From: Bacteroidales bacterium
Lineage (GTDB): Bacteria > Bacteroidota > Bacteroidia > Bacteroidales > VadinHA17
NCBI GenBank assembly: GCA_016715075.1
Contig: JADKBK010000016.1
Coordinates: 62,001-126,000, forward strand
Reading direction: 5' to 3'
DNA: 64,000 nucleotides
The stretch's first letter is position 1. Every line of letters starts with the position of its first letter. Made by a program: the position numbers and the translations under genes. The notes beneath the pieces are model-generated. The model was given only the letters and a program-made list of their open reading frames with translations. It was not told the origin of the DNA and made no database searches. This document shows, one piece after another, positions 16,839 through 26,065 of the stretch.

Positions 16839-17966
16839 ATGAAAAGCATAAATTTAAGCATAGCAGTCATTACAGTATTATTCCTGGTCTTCTCCTGCTC
16901 CACAGACAAAAAGGGAGAACTGAATAAATTAAGGCAGCAACAGACTGCACTTGATGAAAAAATAAAAACTCTGGAAAATGAGCTCAGCTCGGAACCAAAA
17001 GATTCATTGAATACAAAGGAGTTCAAATTTGTCGGACTCACTCCTGTTAAGGTAAGTCAGTTCGATCATTATATCAGAGTTCAGGGCAAACTTGACGGAG
17101 ACCAGAATGCAGGGGTTTTTGCCGATGTTCCAGGTACTATCACAGCCAAATATGCTGATGTTGGCACCAGCGTATCAAAAGGCCAGGTTTTGGCGCAGAT
17201 TGATGATAAGCAGTATCGCAGCCAGCTGGAGGGACTTGAGACCCAGTACAAATTTGCAGCAGAAATGTTTGACAAGCAGAAGCGGCTATGGGACCAGAAG
17301 ATAGGCAGTGAGGTGCAGTACCTGCAGTCCAAGACCACCAAGGAATCTCTTGAAAATCAGATTGCAGCGCTCAAGCAGCAGATAGACAAGTTTAAAATAA
17401 AATCCCCTATTGATGGTACAATTGAGGAGTGCAATGTAAAGCTTGGCGGTGTAGTCTCCCCTGATCCAAGACTGGCTGCTTTCAGGGTTGTAGAATTTAA
17501 AAACCTCAAGGTCACAGCTGAAGTCTCTGAAGCATACTCATCAAGGGTAGAAAAGGGTGATAAGCTTATCGTCCTGTTTCCCGACATAAATAAGCAGGTA
17601 GAAGCCGAAGTCTCTTTTGTGAGCAAATATATAAATCCTGTAAACAGGACATTTATGATCGAAGCCAAAATCAACAGCGAGGCTGGAGCTCTTAAAGCCA
17701 ATATGATAGCTATCCTGCAGATCAATGACTACCATTCCGATAATTCAATTCTTGTTCCGATGAACGTTATTCAGACTGATCAGGAGGGAAGCTATGTATA
17801 TGTTACCAGGACAAAAGCCCAGTATCATGCGGCATATAAGCAAGCGATAACAATTGGCAACTCGTATAACGGGATTGCAGAGATAGTGCATGGATTAGAG
17901 GCTGGTGACAAAGTTATTTCAACAGGCTTCCAGGAACTTGTTGATGGCGAATATATAAGGTTTTAA
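16839..17966 (+). CDS. RND efflux periplasmic adaptor (membrane fusion protein), lipoprotein
   Basis: 375 residues. The lipobox is VLFLVFSCSTDKKGE (Cys about 20). A short coiled coil follows, then the biotinyl-lipoyl half motif ADVPGTITAKYADVGTSVSKGQVLAQIDDKQYRS... in pieces, an alpha-hairpin (QYKFAAEMFDKQKRLWDQKI), the second lipoyl half (FKIKSPIDGTIEECNVKLGG) and the beta-barrel/MP domain. It links the inner-membrane pump to TolC. It lies between the TolC and pump genes with gaps of 43 and 45 bases. Confidence 0.93.
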   Translation: MKSINLSIAVITVLFLVFSCSTDKKGELNKLRQQQTALDEKIKTLENELSSEPKDSLNTKEFKFVGLTPVKVSQFDHYIRVQGKLDGDQNAGVFADVPGTITAKYADVGTSVSKGQVLAQIDDKQYRSQLEGLETQYKFAAEMFDKQKRLWDQKIGSEVQYLQSKTTKESLENQIAALKQQIDKFKIKSPIDGTIEECNVKLGGVVSPDPRLAAFRVVEFKNLKVTAEVSEAYSSRVEKGDKLIVLFPDINKQVEAEVSFVSKYINPVNRTFMIEAKINSEAGALKANMIAILQINDYHSDNSILVPMNVIQTDQEGSYVYVTRTKAQYHAAYKQAITIGNSYNGIAEIVHGLEAGDKVISTGFQELVDGEYIRF

Positions 17967-18011
17967 GCATGGTTCTGATACCAGAGTGATCAGAATATAA
18001 AAAGTACTTTA

Positions 18012-21000
18012 ATGGAAAAGAAATATAAAGAATTTTTCGCAACCAGCTGGGCCATTGACAATAAGATCAGTGTATACGTACTGGTATTCATAATATCGGT
18101 GTTTGGTATTATAAATTATTTGACAATCCCAAAGGAGCAGGTCCCTGAGATTGTAATTCCCATGGTTGTTGTCAACACCATTTACCCGGGAACAGCGCCA
18201 TCCGACATTGAGAACCTTGTAACAAGACCGCTTGAGAAAAACTTAAAGTCAATCAGCGGTGTCAAGAAAATCAGCTCTCGTTCTGTTCAGGATTTCTCTG
18301 CAATCATTGTCGAATTCAATACCGGGATTGAGATCAAGGACGCAAAGCAGAAAGTAAAGGATGCCGTTGATAAGACAAAAAAAGATCTGCCTACCGATCC
18401 TTCTTTTATTGAACCATCTGTAATGGAAATTGACCTGTCGGAGATACCTATTCAGTATATAAATCTCTCAGGCGACATACCACTTGACCGGTTGAAAGAG
18501 TATGCCGATGATATGCAGGATAGGATTGAAAGTCTTAAAGAGATTACACGTGTTGAGATCGGCGGCGCACTTAACCGTGAGATCCAGATCGATATCGATA
18601 TGTATAAGATGAAAGCTGCAAGTCTCACCTTCCGGGACGTTGAACAGGCTGTGAATCTCAATAATATGACCGTTTCAGGCGGAAACATTGATCTGCAGGG
18701 AATGAGCCGTTCAATCAGGGTTGTTGGTGAAGTCAAAAACATAGACGAGATAAGGAACGTTATCATCGGCACTTCAAGCGGCGCTCAGATCAAGCTCAGG
18801 GATATTGCCCTTGTCAGGGACGGCTATCATCAGCCTGAAAACTACGCACGCTACAACGGCAAAAATGTAATTACCCTCAATGTAATCAAAAAGAGCGGAC
18901 AGAACCTGCTGGATGCATCTGACGGGATCAAGGCGATCATTGCAGATATGCAGAAGAATAAACTGCCTTCCAATCTCATAGTACAGGTTACCGGTGATCA
19001 GTCACGCTACACCCGTAATACCGTTGATGAACTGAATAATACAATAATCATAGGTTTTATCCTTGTGACTATAGTACTTATGTTCTTCATGGGACTTGTA
19101 AATGCAATTTTCGTTGGCTTTTCGGTACCCTTATCCATGGCAATTGCGTATATTTTCCTCCCATGGATAGGATTCACAATGAACATGCTTGTTATGTTCG
19201 CCTTTATCTTTGCACTTGGGATAGTGGTTGATGATGCTATCGTTGTTATTGAAAACACGCACAGGATCCATCAGAAATCAAGAATGGATATCAGGATGTC
19301 GGCAAAATATGCTGCAGGAGAAGTATTTCTTCCTATTCTTTCAGGAACACTTACCACTCTTGCTCCGTTTTTCCCCCTGGCCTTCTGGCCGGGCGTAGTC
19401 GGGAAATTCATGGTATTCATTCCAATCACACTCATTATAACACTTTTTGCGTCATTAATTGTTGCTTATATCTTCAATCCTGTTTTTGCTGTGGATTTCA
19501 TGAAGCACGATGAGGAAGATCATCCTCTCCCCCATGCAAAAACCTATAAAATTGCAGCAGGTATAGCAATTGCCACCTTACCGTTCTATCTTCTGAAACT
19601 ACCCGGCATAGCCAACTTCATGATGTTCATTGCAATATCATTCTTCCTGCATAACCTGTTCGGCTATAAGGTTCTGAGAAGATTCCAGTCACATTTCATA
19701 CCGGCGATGATGCAAAAATATGAAAATCTGCTGGTTTGGGTATTGAAAGGAAAGCGCCCGGTAATCATCCTCTCGGGTATGATAGGACTGTTTGTGTTTA
19801 CAATGGTCCTTACCAATATTGTTAAGCCCAAAGTTGTCTTCTTCCCGAATAATGAGCCCAATACAATTAACACTTTTATAAAGCTGCCTGTAGGTACTGA
19901 AATAACCGTGACCGACTCAGTATCGCATATTGCCGAGGAGAGGATAATGAGAGTACTTGGAGAAAACAATCCTATAGTTGAATCAGTAGTTACGAATGTC
20001 GCATTCCTCGCTTCAGACAATAATTTTGATAACTCCAGCAAATCGTCAAACCTGGCTAAAATTGCGGTCAATTTTGTGGAATACAAATACAGGCATGGAC
20101 AGAGTACAAGTGCGTATATGAGCCATATGCGCGAAGCACTCAAAGATATTGCAGGAGCTGAAATAGTAGTGGACAAAACTAATATGGGCCCCCCAACCGG
20201 GAAACCCATTAATATTGAGATCTCAGGTGAAGATCTCGGAAAGCTTGCAACGACTGCAGAGCGGTTCAGAAGATTTGTTGACTCCCTTCAGATAGGAGGC
20301 ATTGAAGAGCTAAAATCTGACTTTGCTACTTCAAAACCGGAGATCATAATCAACCTTGACCGTGAACGTGCCAATTACGAAGGCATAAGTGCCGCAGCGG
20401 TTGGTGATGCAATACGTACAGGTCAGCTTGGCAAGGAGATATCCAAATACCGTGAAGGTGAGGATCAGTACCCAATTATGCTCAGGTTTGAGGAAAACCA
20501 GCGAAAGGATATTGAACAGCTTATCAACCTTACTATCACCTACAGGGATATGAACTCAGGAACACTCAGGCAGATCCCCTTGTCAGTTGTTGCACATCTC
20601 GATTATGTGAACAGCTATGGTCAGATCAACCGTCTTAATCTGAAGCGTGTAATCACCATTTCATCCAACGTACTTGACGGCTTTAATGCAAACCTGATTA
20701 ATGCTGAACTTCGTAAGGCTATCCCTAAGTTTACAAAATCATCGGAAATCGATATCCGCCAAACCGGGGAACAGGAGGATCAGAAAGAATCAGGGCTATT
20801 CCTGATGAAAGCTATGATACTGGCACTGTTCCTCATAATGTTCATTCTTATAACCCAGTTCAATTCAATGGGCAAAGCAGTGATCATTATTTCTGAGGTA
20901 TTATTCAGCCTTATCGGAGTGCTCCTGGGCTATATGCTTTTTGGAATGACAATCTCGATAATCATGACAGGGATGGGTATTGTCGCACTGGCTGGAATTG

Positions 21001-21419
21001 TCGTCAGGAACGGAATACTTCTTGTTGAATTTACAGATGTGCTGAAAGAACAGGGAGTGAAGACCCGCAAAGCAATCATTGATGCAGGAAAGACACGTAT
21101 CACCCCTGTTATACTGACTGCCACAGCAACTATCCTTGGACTTATTCCGCTGGCTATCGGCATGAATATCAACTTTAAAACACTACTGACCGACCTGAAT
21201 CCGCATCTTCATTTCGGAGGTGACAATGTTATGTTCTTCGGGCCGCTGTCATGGACGATAATCTTCGGGCTTAGCTTTGCAACATTCCTGACGCTTGTTC
21301 TGATACCTGTGATGTATTTTGTTATCTATACGAGAAATATAAGAAGGCAGAGACGCAAGTCAAACCCAAAGGTAGGCCGCGTGCTGGGTACTGGGTGCTG
21401 GGTGCTGGGTGCTGGTTAG
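18012..21419 (+). CDS. RND-family efflux pump, inner-membrane component
   Basis: 1135 residues, AcrB/MexF-type. The first helix is at about 15-35; the periplasmic porter region has EIVIPMVVVNTIYPGTAPSD and LEKNLKSISGVKKISS. The proton-relay helix has FALGIVVDDAIVVIENTHR, with the adjacent DD pair needed for transport. GMGIVALAGIVVRNGILLVE is the second conserved helix. An additional helical insert (about 500-560) differs from classic AcrB. The last 15 or so residues (after KSNPKVG) are encoded by a heptamer tandem repeat and do not belong to the family. Probable drug, bile or lipid export, driven by protons and controlled by the TetR gene at 14787. Confidence 0.95.
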   Translation: MEKKYKEFFATSWAIDNKISVYVLVFIISVFGIINYLTIPKEQVPEIVIPMVVVNTIYPGTAPSDIENLVTRPLEKNLKSISGVKKISSRSVQDFSAIIVEFNTGIEIKDAKQKVKDAVDKTKKDLPTDPSFIEPSVMEIDLSEIPIQYINLSGDIPLDRLKEYADDMQDRIESLKEITRVEIGGALNREIQIDIDMYKMKAASLTFRDVEQAVNLNNMTVSGGNIDLQGMSRSIRVVGEVKNIDEIRNVIIGTSSGAQIKLRDIALVRDGYHQPENYARYNGKNVITLNVIKKSGQNLLDASDGIKAIIADMQKNKLPSNLIVQVTGDQSRYTRNTVDELNNTIIIGFILVTIVLMFFMGLVNAIFVGFSVPLSMAIAYIFLPWIGFTMNMLVMFAFIFALGIVVDDAIVVIENTHRIHQKSRMDIRMSAKYAAGEVFLPILSGTLTTLAPFFPLAFWPGVVGKFMVFIPITLIITLFASLIVAYIFNPVFAVDFMKHDEEDHPLPHAKTYKIAAGIAIATLPFYLLKLPGIANFMMFIAISFFLHNLFGYKVLRRFQSHFIPAMMQKYENLLVWVLKGKRPVIILSGMIGLFVFTMVLTNIVKPKVVFFPNNEPNTINTFIKLPVGTEITVTDSVSHIAEERIMRVLGENNPIVESVVTNVAFLASDNNFDNSSKSSNLAKIAVNFVEYKYRHGQSTSAYMSHMREALKDIAGAEIVVDKTNMGPPTGKPINIEISGEDLGKLATTAERFRRFVDSLQIGGIEELKSDFATSKPEIIINLDRERANYEGISAAAVGDAIRTGQLGKEISKYREGEDQYPIMLRFEENQRKDIEQLINLTITYRDMNSGTLRQIPLSVVAHLDYVNSYGQINRLNLKRVITISSNVLDGFNANLINAELRKAIPKFTKSSEIDIRQTGEQEDQKESGLFLMKAMILALFLIMFILITQFNSMGKAVIIISEVLFSLIGVLLGYMLFGMTISIIMTGMGIVALAGIVVRNGILLVEFTDVLKEQGVKTRKAIIDAGKTRITPVILTATATILGLIPLAIGMNINFKTLLTDLNPHLHFGGDNVMFFGPLSWTIIFGLSFATFLTLVLIPVMYFVIYTRNIRRQRRKSNPKVGRVLGTGCWVLGAG
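21381..21415. repeat. heptamer tandem repeat, 5 units of GTGCTGG, inside the pump gene's 3' end
   Basis: Five units (one GTACTGG) form the last codons before the TAG stop of the RND pump gene. The unit resembles the GCGCAGG unit at 22001. Confidence 0.9.
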
Positions 21420-21595
21420 TTGAATTGTTCCCCTCCCTGGAGAGCCTGCCCCGTGTCAGCGGGGGGTTAGGGGTGGGTTTTACGGTATAAATTCTCCAAC
21501 AACGAACCATTTTACTTTGATCATTGTTTATTATCAGGGGATAATTCACCATTCCTGAAATTCCGGCTATCACTAACCATGAAAAGAGAATTCAG

Positions 21596-21997
21596 ATGAA
21601 AACTAAATCGATCAATCAGACAGTAACCTTTGAAGCAACTCCGGAGAAAGTGTATAATCTTTTGATGAATCAGGAAGAACATGCAGCATTCACCGGATCA
21701 AAAGTATATATAGAACCGAATGTGACCGGCAAGTTTAATGTCTTTGATGGTTATTGCCACGGATACAATATTGAACTCCATGAAGGGAGGAAAATAGTGC
21801 AGGCATGGCATTTTTCAGAGGATGGCTGGCCGGAAGATCATTTCACTATCTGCACTTTCGATATAGCACCGGATGGAAATAAAACGAAACTAAAATTCCA
21901 TCAGACTAATGTTCCTGAACATAAAGCAGATATGCTTAAAAGTGGATGGAAGGAGTTCTACTGGAATCCGATGAAGCAGTATCTGAAGGCACATTGA
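21596..21997 (+). CDS. SRPBCC (AHSA1-like) domain protein
   Basis: 133 residues with the START/SRPBCC helix-grip fold in its AHSA1 form: VTFEATPEKVYNLLMNQEEH, then TGKFNVFDGYCHGYNIELHE, GRKIVQAWHFSEDGWPEDHF and a C-terminal helix ending SGWKEFYWNPMKQYLKAH. These proteins bind hydrophobic ligands or act as Hsp90 co-chaperone-like modules; no specific role is visible. The stop codon lies five bases before the large heptamer repeat. Confidence 0.88.
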   Translation: MKTKSINQTVTFEATPEKVYNLLMNQEEHAAFTGSKVYIEPNVTGKFNVFDGYCHGYNIELHEGRKIVQAWHFSEDGWPEDHFTICTFDIAPDGNKTKLKFHQTNVPEHKADMLKSGWKEFYWNPMKQYLKAH

Positions 21998-22000
21998 GTG

Positions 22001-22184
22001 GCGCAGGGTACAGGGCGCAGGGCGCAGGGCGCAGGGCGCAGGGCACAGGGCAAAGGGCGCAGGGCACAGGGCGCAGGGCGCAGGGCACACAGGGCGCAGG
22101 GCGCAGGGCACAGGGCACAGGGCGCAGGGCGCAGGGCGCAGGGCGCAGGGCGCAGGGCGCAGGGCGCAGGGCGCAGAGCGCAGG
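22001..22184. repeat. heptamer tandem repeat, 26 units of GCGCAGG/GCACAGG
   Basis: The block starts right after the SRPBCC stop. Units are seven bases long (GCGCAGG dominant, GCACAGG, GTACAGG, GCAAAGG, GCGCAGA) with one nine-base unit at 22085-22093. Frames of 60-125 codons through it on both strands are by-products of the repeat, not genes. Confidence 0.95.
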
Positions 22185-22276
22185 GCGGGAATCCTGAGCT
22201 GACAGATTGGTAATATACTACCTGATTTTAATTCACGATCCATTACAATCATAAAAGGATTTTTCATTCTTTTCCC

Positions 22277-22284
22277 TAAATTTG
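22277..22284 (+). promoter_or_regulatory. -7 box for the FAD oxidoreductase gene
   Basis: TAAATTTG matches TAnnTTTG and lies 24 bases before the ATG at 22309. No clear -33 element. Confidence 0.35.
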
Positions 22285-22308
22285 AATAGACTTTAAATTA
22301 TCGGGCAA

Positions 22309-23826
22309 ATGAGTGACAAAATCAACGACAATTCCATCATAATAATCGGTGCAGGTTTTTCAGGCCTGGCTGCCGGAATTTATGCACGGATGAATGGTTA
22401 CGACGTAACAATATTCGAAATGCATAATCTGCCCGGAGGGCTATGCACATCATGGGAAAGGAAAGGCTACACTTTCGATTGTTGTATACACTGGCTGGTA
22501 GGCTCCTCCCCTCTCAACGGGATGCACGATATCTGGGAAGAAACCGGTATTGCAGAGAACAGGAAATTCCTGGATATGGATCAGTATCTGCGGCTTGAGG
22601 ATACAACAGGACGAACCCTTGTAATGTATACTGACATATATAAGCTTGAAAAGCACCTTCTGGAATTTTCTCCGCAGGACGAAATACCCATTAAGAAATT
22701 TATTGAGGGGGTTAAGATGTGCCTTCCCTTTGATTTACCATCAAAACATGAACCTGCATTAAAAAGGCTCGGTAAGCAGGCTAAGACGGTATTCAGCTTT
22801 ATTGCCGACGGGAAAAAGATGAAGGAGTGGATGAATATTACCTGCGAAAGCTTTTCCCATGAATTCAAGGATCCTGTTCTCCGTGAAGTATTCAGGGAGA
22901 TGTGGGTGCCTGAGTTTTCAATGCTGTTCATGCTCTTCACATTCTCCTATCTTCATAATAAAAATGCAGGATATCCGATCGGCGGTTCAATGCCAATGTC
23001 AAGGGCTCTCGAGGAGCGATATAAAAAACTTGGAGGAATATTGAAATACAGGAGCCGGGTTACAGAAATCATTACAATGAATGACTCCGCAACCGGTGTA
23101 AGACTGGAAGACGGTACTGAACACAGGGCTGCCAGGATTGTCTCTGCAGCAGATGGCTATACTACATTGTTCAGTATGCTCGGGGGAAAGTATGGAGATA
23201 CCAAAACTCTTGAACCGTATGAAAAATGGCAGATGTTCCCGTCGCTTATTTTTGTATCGCTTGGAGTAAAACGCATTTTCGGGGAGATCCCTATATCAGT
23301 CTCGGGACTGACTTTCCATCTTAAACAAGAGATTCTGATCGGAGATAAGGTCAGAGACAAACTCTCACTCCATCTCTACAATCATGATCCCTCAATGGCT
23401 CCTGAAGGTTGTACAGCAATCACTATCATGCTCGAAACCGACCATGCTTACTGGAAAGATCTATCCCGGGACAGAAAAGCTTACCTTCAGAAAAAGGAAG
23501 AGATCGGCAATACAATTATCGGGCTGATCGAAGAACGCTTTCCGGGAATTTCCGGGCAGGTGGAAGCAATAGATGTGGCAACGCCTCTCACATTTGAGCG
23601 GTATACAGGAAATCGTAAAGGCAGCTTTGAAGGCTGGCTTATAACTCCTGAAAATTCGGGTGTTATTATGAAGCCAATGGATCAGTCGGTGCCCGGACTA
23701 AAGCACTTCTACATGTGCGGACAATGGGTCGAACCGGGAGGAGGGCTCCCCCCGGCAATCATGTCGGGCCGCAGACTCGTAAAAAGGCTGTGCAAAGAGG
23801 ACAAAAAGAACTTTAAAACAGAATAA
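22309..23826 (+). CDS. FAD-dependent oxidoreductase, phytoene desaturase / retinol saturase-like
   Basis: 505 residues. The N-terminal dinucleotide motif is IIIIGAGFSGLAAGIYARMN, followed by EMHNLPGGLCTSWERKGY, the CrtI-type second FAD contact. GGSMPMSRALEERYKKLGG is the substrate-domain entry and the C-terminus carries the FAD-closing motif FYMCGQWVEPGGGLPPAIMS. This is COG1233, which contains carotenoid desaturases and all-trans-retinol 13,14-reductase-like enzymes. No other carotenoid gene is nearby, so the substrate remains open. Confidence 0.88.
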   Translation: MSDKINDNSIIIIGAGFSGLAAGIYARMNGYDVTIFEMHNLPGGLCTSWERKGYTFDCCIHWLVGSSPLNGMHDIWEETGIAENRKFLDMDQYLRLEDTTGRTLVMYTDIYKLEKHLLEFSPQDEIPIKKFIEGVKMCLPFDLPSKHEPALKRLGKQAKTVFSFIADGKKMKEWMNITCESFSHEFKDPVLREVFREMWVPEFSMLFMLFTFSYLHNKNAGYPIGGSMPMSRALEERYKKLGGILKYRSRVTEIITMNDSATGVRLEDGTEHRAARIVSAADGYTTLFSMLGGKYGDTKTLEPYEKWQMFPSLIFVSLGVKRIFGEIPISVSGLTFHLKQEILIGDKVRDKLSLHLYNHDPSMAPEGCTAITIMLETDHAYWKDLSRDRKAYLQKKEEIGNTIIGLIEERFPGISGQVEAIDVATPLTFERYTGNRKGSFEGWLITPENSGVIMKPMDQSVPGLKHFYMCGQWVEPGGGLPPAIMSGRRLVKRLCKEDKKNFKTE

Positions 23827-23996
23827 ATTGCCCTGTCTTGCAGTCTGTTACCAAAATAGTAATGACCACTGTCTGACCGGACTATTTTTTTCCAGGTAAG
23901 TTTTACCCAGGACCCTTTTCCCGATTTTACAAAAAGCCCATGGGTAATAGATTCCGAGGGTGATAATCATCCCGGATGTTTCATAAAAAATCTAAC

Positions 23997-24045
23997 TACG
24001 GAGTTCACGGAGTTACACGGAGTCTTCACGGAGGTTTCACGAAGA
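23997..24045. repeat. imperfect tandem repeat of ACGGAG motifs
   Basis: Five spaced copies of ACGGAG(T) in 50 bases (TACGGAGTT, CACGGAGTT, CACGGAGT, CACGGAGG, CACGAAG). The motif resembles the CACAAAG and CGCAAAG arrays at 25964, 29146 and 40373. The gap 23827-24065 holds nothing else visible. Confidence 0.6.
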
Positions 24046-24065
24046 ATATAACCATGGAAATAAAA

Positions 24066-24506
24066 TTATCTCCTGAATCTGAATTCCATCTCCGGGTAAA
24101 AGCCCTGGTCAACCGCTTCAAATACAACCTCATCACTCTTAAGCGAAACGAGCAAAACATTGGCGAATCCGAAAATGTGGGATCCTGCGAATGAACTGTA
24201 CGAAGGATATCTGGCGGCAAAAAAAAGCTCAAGCTTACTGCTGCTCTGGTCAATAATGTTTACTGTTCCATTTTCAACGGGAGTTATCAGGTCCATGAAG
24301 ATTACATAACTGAGATCATCATTTATTAACAGCTTATTGTAGGGCCAGGTATGTGAAACCCTTATTCCGGAGCTGTCCCAGGAAACGGATTGCATATTCC
24401 AGATCCCAATGATATCCCTGTATTGAGAGATTAAAGAATCATTTTCTTTTTCCTTACAGGAGATAAGGAATAAAAATGTAAAAAGCACAGGAAGATATTT
24501 TTTCAT
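24066..24506 (-). CDS. small lipoprotein, lipocalin-like
   Basis: 146 residues with a lipoprotein signal MKKYLPVLFTFLFLISC (Cys 17). The mature part starts with an IIGIWNMQSVSWDSSG strand and continues with alternating strands (SYVIFMDLITP, KLELFFAARYP, DEVVFEAVDQ), the pattern of lipocalin-like/META-like beta-barrels common in Bacteroidota. Specific function unknown. It lies 17 bases behind the DUF4884 gene in the same direction. Confidence 0.75.
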   Translation of the reverse strand: MKKYLPVLFTFLFLISCKEKENDSLISQYRDIIGIWNMQSVSWDSSGIRVSHTWPYNKLLINDDLSYVIFMDLITPVENGTVNIIDQSSSKLELFFAARYPSYSSFAGSHIFGFANVLLVSLKSDEVVFEAVDQGFYPEMEFRFRR

Positions 24507-24523
24507 AATGCAGGAAATTAAAT

Positions 24524-24802
24524 CTATGGTTTGGTTTTAATTACATTTATCACCCTCGATTCTGTTGAATCTCCTCTCATACTTGTCACCTCACCGGTAC
24601 AATTTGTAAAATAGACAGTGTGTCCAGAATCAATAAAACGGTAAACCTTACAGCCATCGTATTCGAAAAGATATTCCACTTCGTAGGTTTTGTTATTTGG
24701 AGGGGCCTGCTTTGTAAGGGGAATGCCTGTAACACAAGAATACAGGCTGAATATGACAATTATTGCGAATGAAATGGTTACTAATGGTTTCATATTTCTC
24801 AT
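24524..24802 (-). CDS. DUF4884 small lipoprotein
   Basis: About 92 residues from the chosen start (MRNMKPLV; the frame extends to 24829). The signal sequence ends in the lipobox IVIFSLYSC. The mature part has the DUF4884 signature KTYEVEYLFEYDGCKVYRF followed by HTVYFTNCTGEVTSMRGD with two conserved cysteines. The family occurs almost only in Bacteroidota and has no known function. It lies between the GH26 gene and the lipocalin-like gene on the same strand. Confidence 0.8.
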   Translation of the reverse strand: MRNMKPLVTISFAIIVIFSLYSCVTGIPLTKQAPPNNKTYEVEYLFEYDGCKVYRFIDSGHTVYFTNCTGEVTSMRGDSTESRVINVIKTKP

Positions 24803-24849
24803 ATCTTTTAATTTAAATATTTTATTCACAGTACCTGTCAGGTTATAAT

Positions 24850-25818
24850 TTATTTCTTTAGTGTAACGATTTTCGGATCTGCCATAAACGCCGGTCCATT
24901 AAGGTTACCAACTACATTGAAATAACCGTCATCGCTCCAGAAGACAAATCCTGCAAGCTCGGGGAAGCTGTTCTCCAGTTTTCTGAGCACATTAAAACAA
25001 TCCACCTGTGGCTCCGACTGATCTCGAATGCCAAGTTCAGCCCACCAGATAACCTTACCATGGTTTTTCTTTTTCTCGACGGCCCATTCATACTCGGAAA
25101 AGATCAAACCGGTACCATAAGCTGATTTCCCGATCACATCAACATATTCATCTCCAGGATAATATTCCTCAAGAGCTCCCTTTCCCTGGGTAGTGTGATA
25201 GGCCCAGATGATATTGTCGAGACCCTGTGCAGTAAAATAATCATGCACAAGCCTGTATAACCTGATCGCATTTTTACTACCCTCCCTGGCATGCCATTTA
25301 TTCCTGTCGTTAAGCTCCACAAATGGGGTATAAACTACAGTTATGCCTTTGTCCTTCAACCATTTCATATTCAGGGCCATCCTGTCCATCTGTTTATAGA
25401 AATTGAGTTTTACAGGATTATCATCAGGCGCAAAGATCGGATCAAGAACAACTTTATCCTTCCATGACCCTCCGCAGGGATTTGCGAAGAAATTATATAC
25501 CCCGGGGATCAATCCTCTCTCCCACATCTTCTTGACACCTTCATTCCATTCCTTATCGGTAAAAGGATTGTCGTCATAATCATAGGTTATACAGCCATAT
25601 CGCGGCATTTTGCCAGTATGGTCATATACCTTATTCAGCCAGTTGCCGGGCTGATCCATATCCGGATTCTCATTGTGGACCCATGTTGCCACCTGTCCGA
25701 AAAGCCATGATCCGTTGCCCATGGTCTTCAGATAGTTATATACTTCATCCCTTGACTGGGCCGGGGAGCTTAATGAGATTGTCATGAGAAAAATGGCAAA
25801 GGCAATAAACCTTAACAT
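24850..25818 (-). CDS. glycoside hydrolase family 26 (beta-mannanase-like)
   Basis: Secreted (beta/alpha)8 hydrolase. Signal peptide from Met at 25818 (MLRFIAFAIFLMTISLSSPA); the frame extends to 25878. The GH26 start GSWLFGQVATWVHNENP is present. The acid/base glutamate is in VVYTPFVELNDRNKW and the nucleophile glutamate in VIWWAELGIRD. WYPGDEYVDVIG-like reading YYPGDEYVDVIGKSAYG is also conserved, as is FVFWSDDGYFNV at the end. The family mainly cleaves beta-1,4-mannan, but some members act on xylan. No other polysaccharide-utilisation gene is adjacent. Confidence 0.85.
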   Translation of the reverse strand: MLRFIAFAIFLMTISLSSPAQSRDEVYNYLKTMGNGSWLFGQVATWVHNENPDMDQPGNWLNKVYDHTGKMPRYGCITYDYDDNPFTDKEWNEGVKKMWERGLIPGVYNFFANPCGGSWKDKVVLDPIFAPDDNPVKLNFYKQMDRMALNMKWLKDKGITVVYTPFVELNDRNKWHAREGSKNAIRLYRLVHDYFTAQGLDNIIWAYHTTQGKGALEEYYPGDEYVDVIGKSAYGTGLIFSEYEWAVEKKKNHGKVIWWAELGIRDQSEPQVDCFNVLRKLENSFPELAGFVFWSDDGYFNVVGNLNGPAFMADPKIVTLKK

Positions 25819-25963
25819 TCCTGGTAAAGAACCTCTACAATGGCTTTGAACAGGATGCCTGCTAATTATGATTTTCATATTTTAAAACTTTCTATTTAAA
25901 ACTGTGGTAAACGTCAGGTACAGACTAAAAACATTTCTGTTAGCTAAATTACAAAAAATTAAA

Positions 25964-26050
25964 CACGAAGGGCACAAAGGGAAGCACAAAGGTAAGCACA
26001 AAGGCAATTACAATGGATCACCAAAGGAAGTACAAAGGGAAACACAAAGG
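25964..26050. repeat. imperfect tandem repeat of CACAAAG motifs
   Basis: Seven CAC(A/G)AAG-like copies spaced 10-12 bases apart (for example GAAGCACAAAGG, GTAAGCACAAAGG). The block lies between the GH26 gene and the broken nucleoid-associated gene. Confidence 0.7.
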
Positions 26051-26065
26051 AGAGTACTAATGCAT

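Noticed and set aside
22001..22190. Long frames on both strands through the GCGCAGG block, and a possible CRISPR-like array
   Set aside because: The unit is a seven-base tandem repeat with no spacers. The frames exist only because the repeat lacks stop codons.
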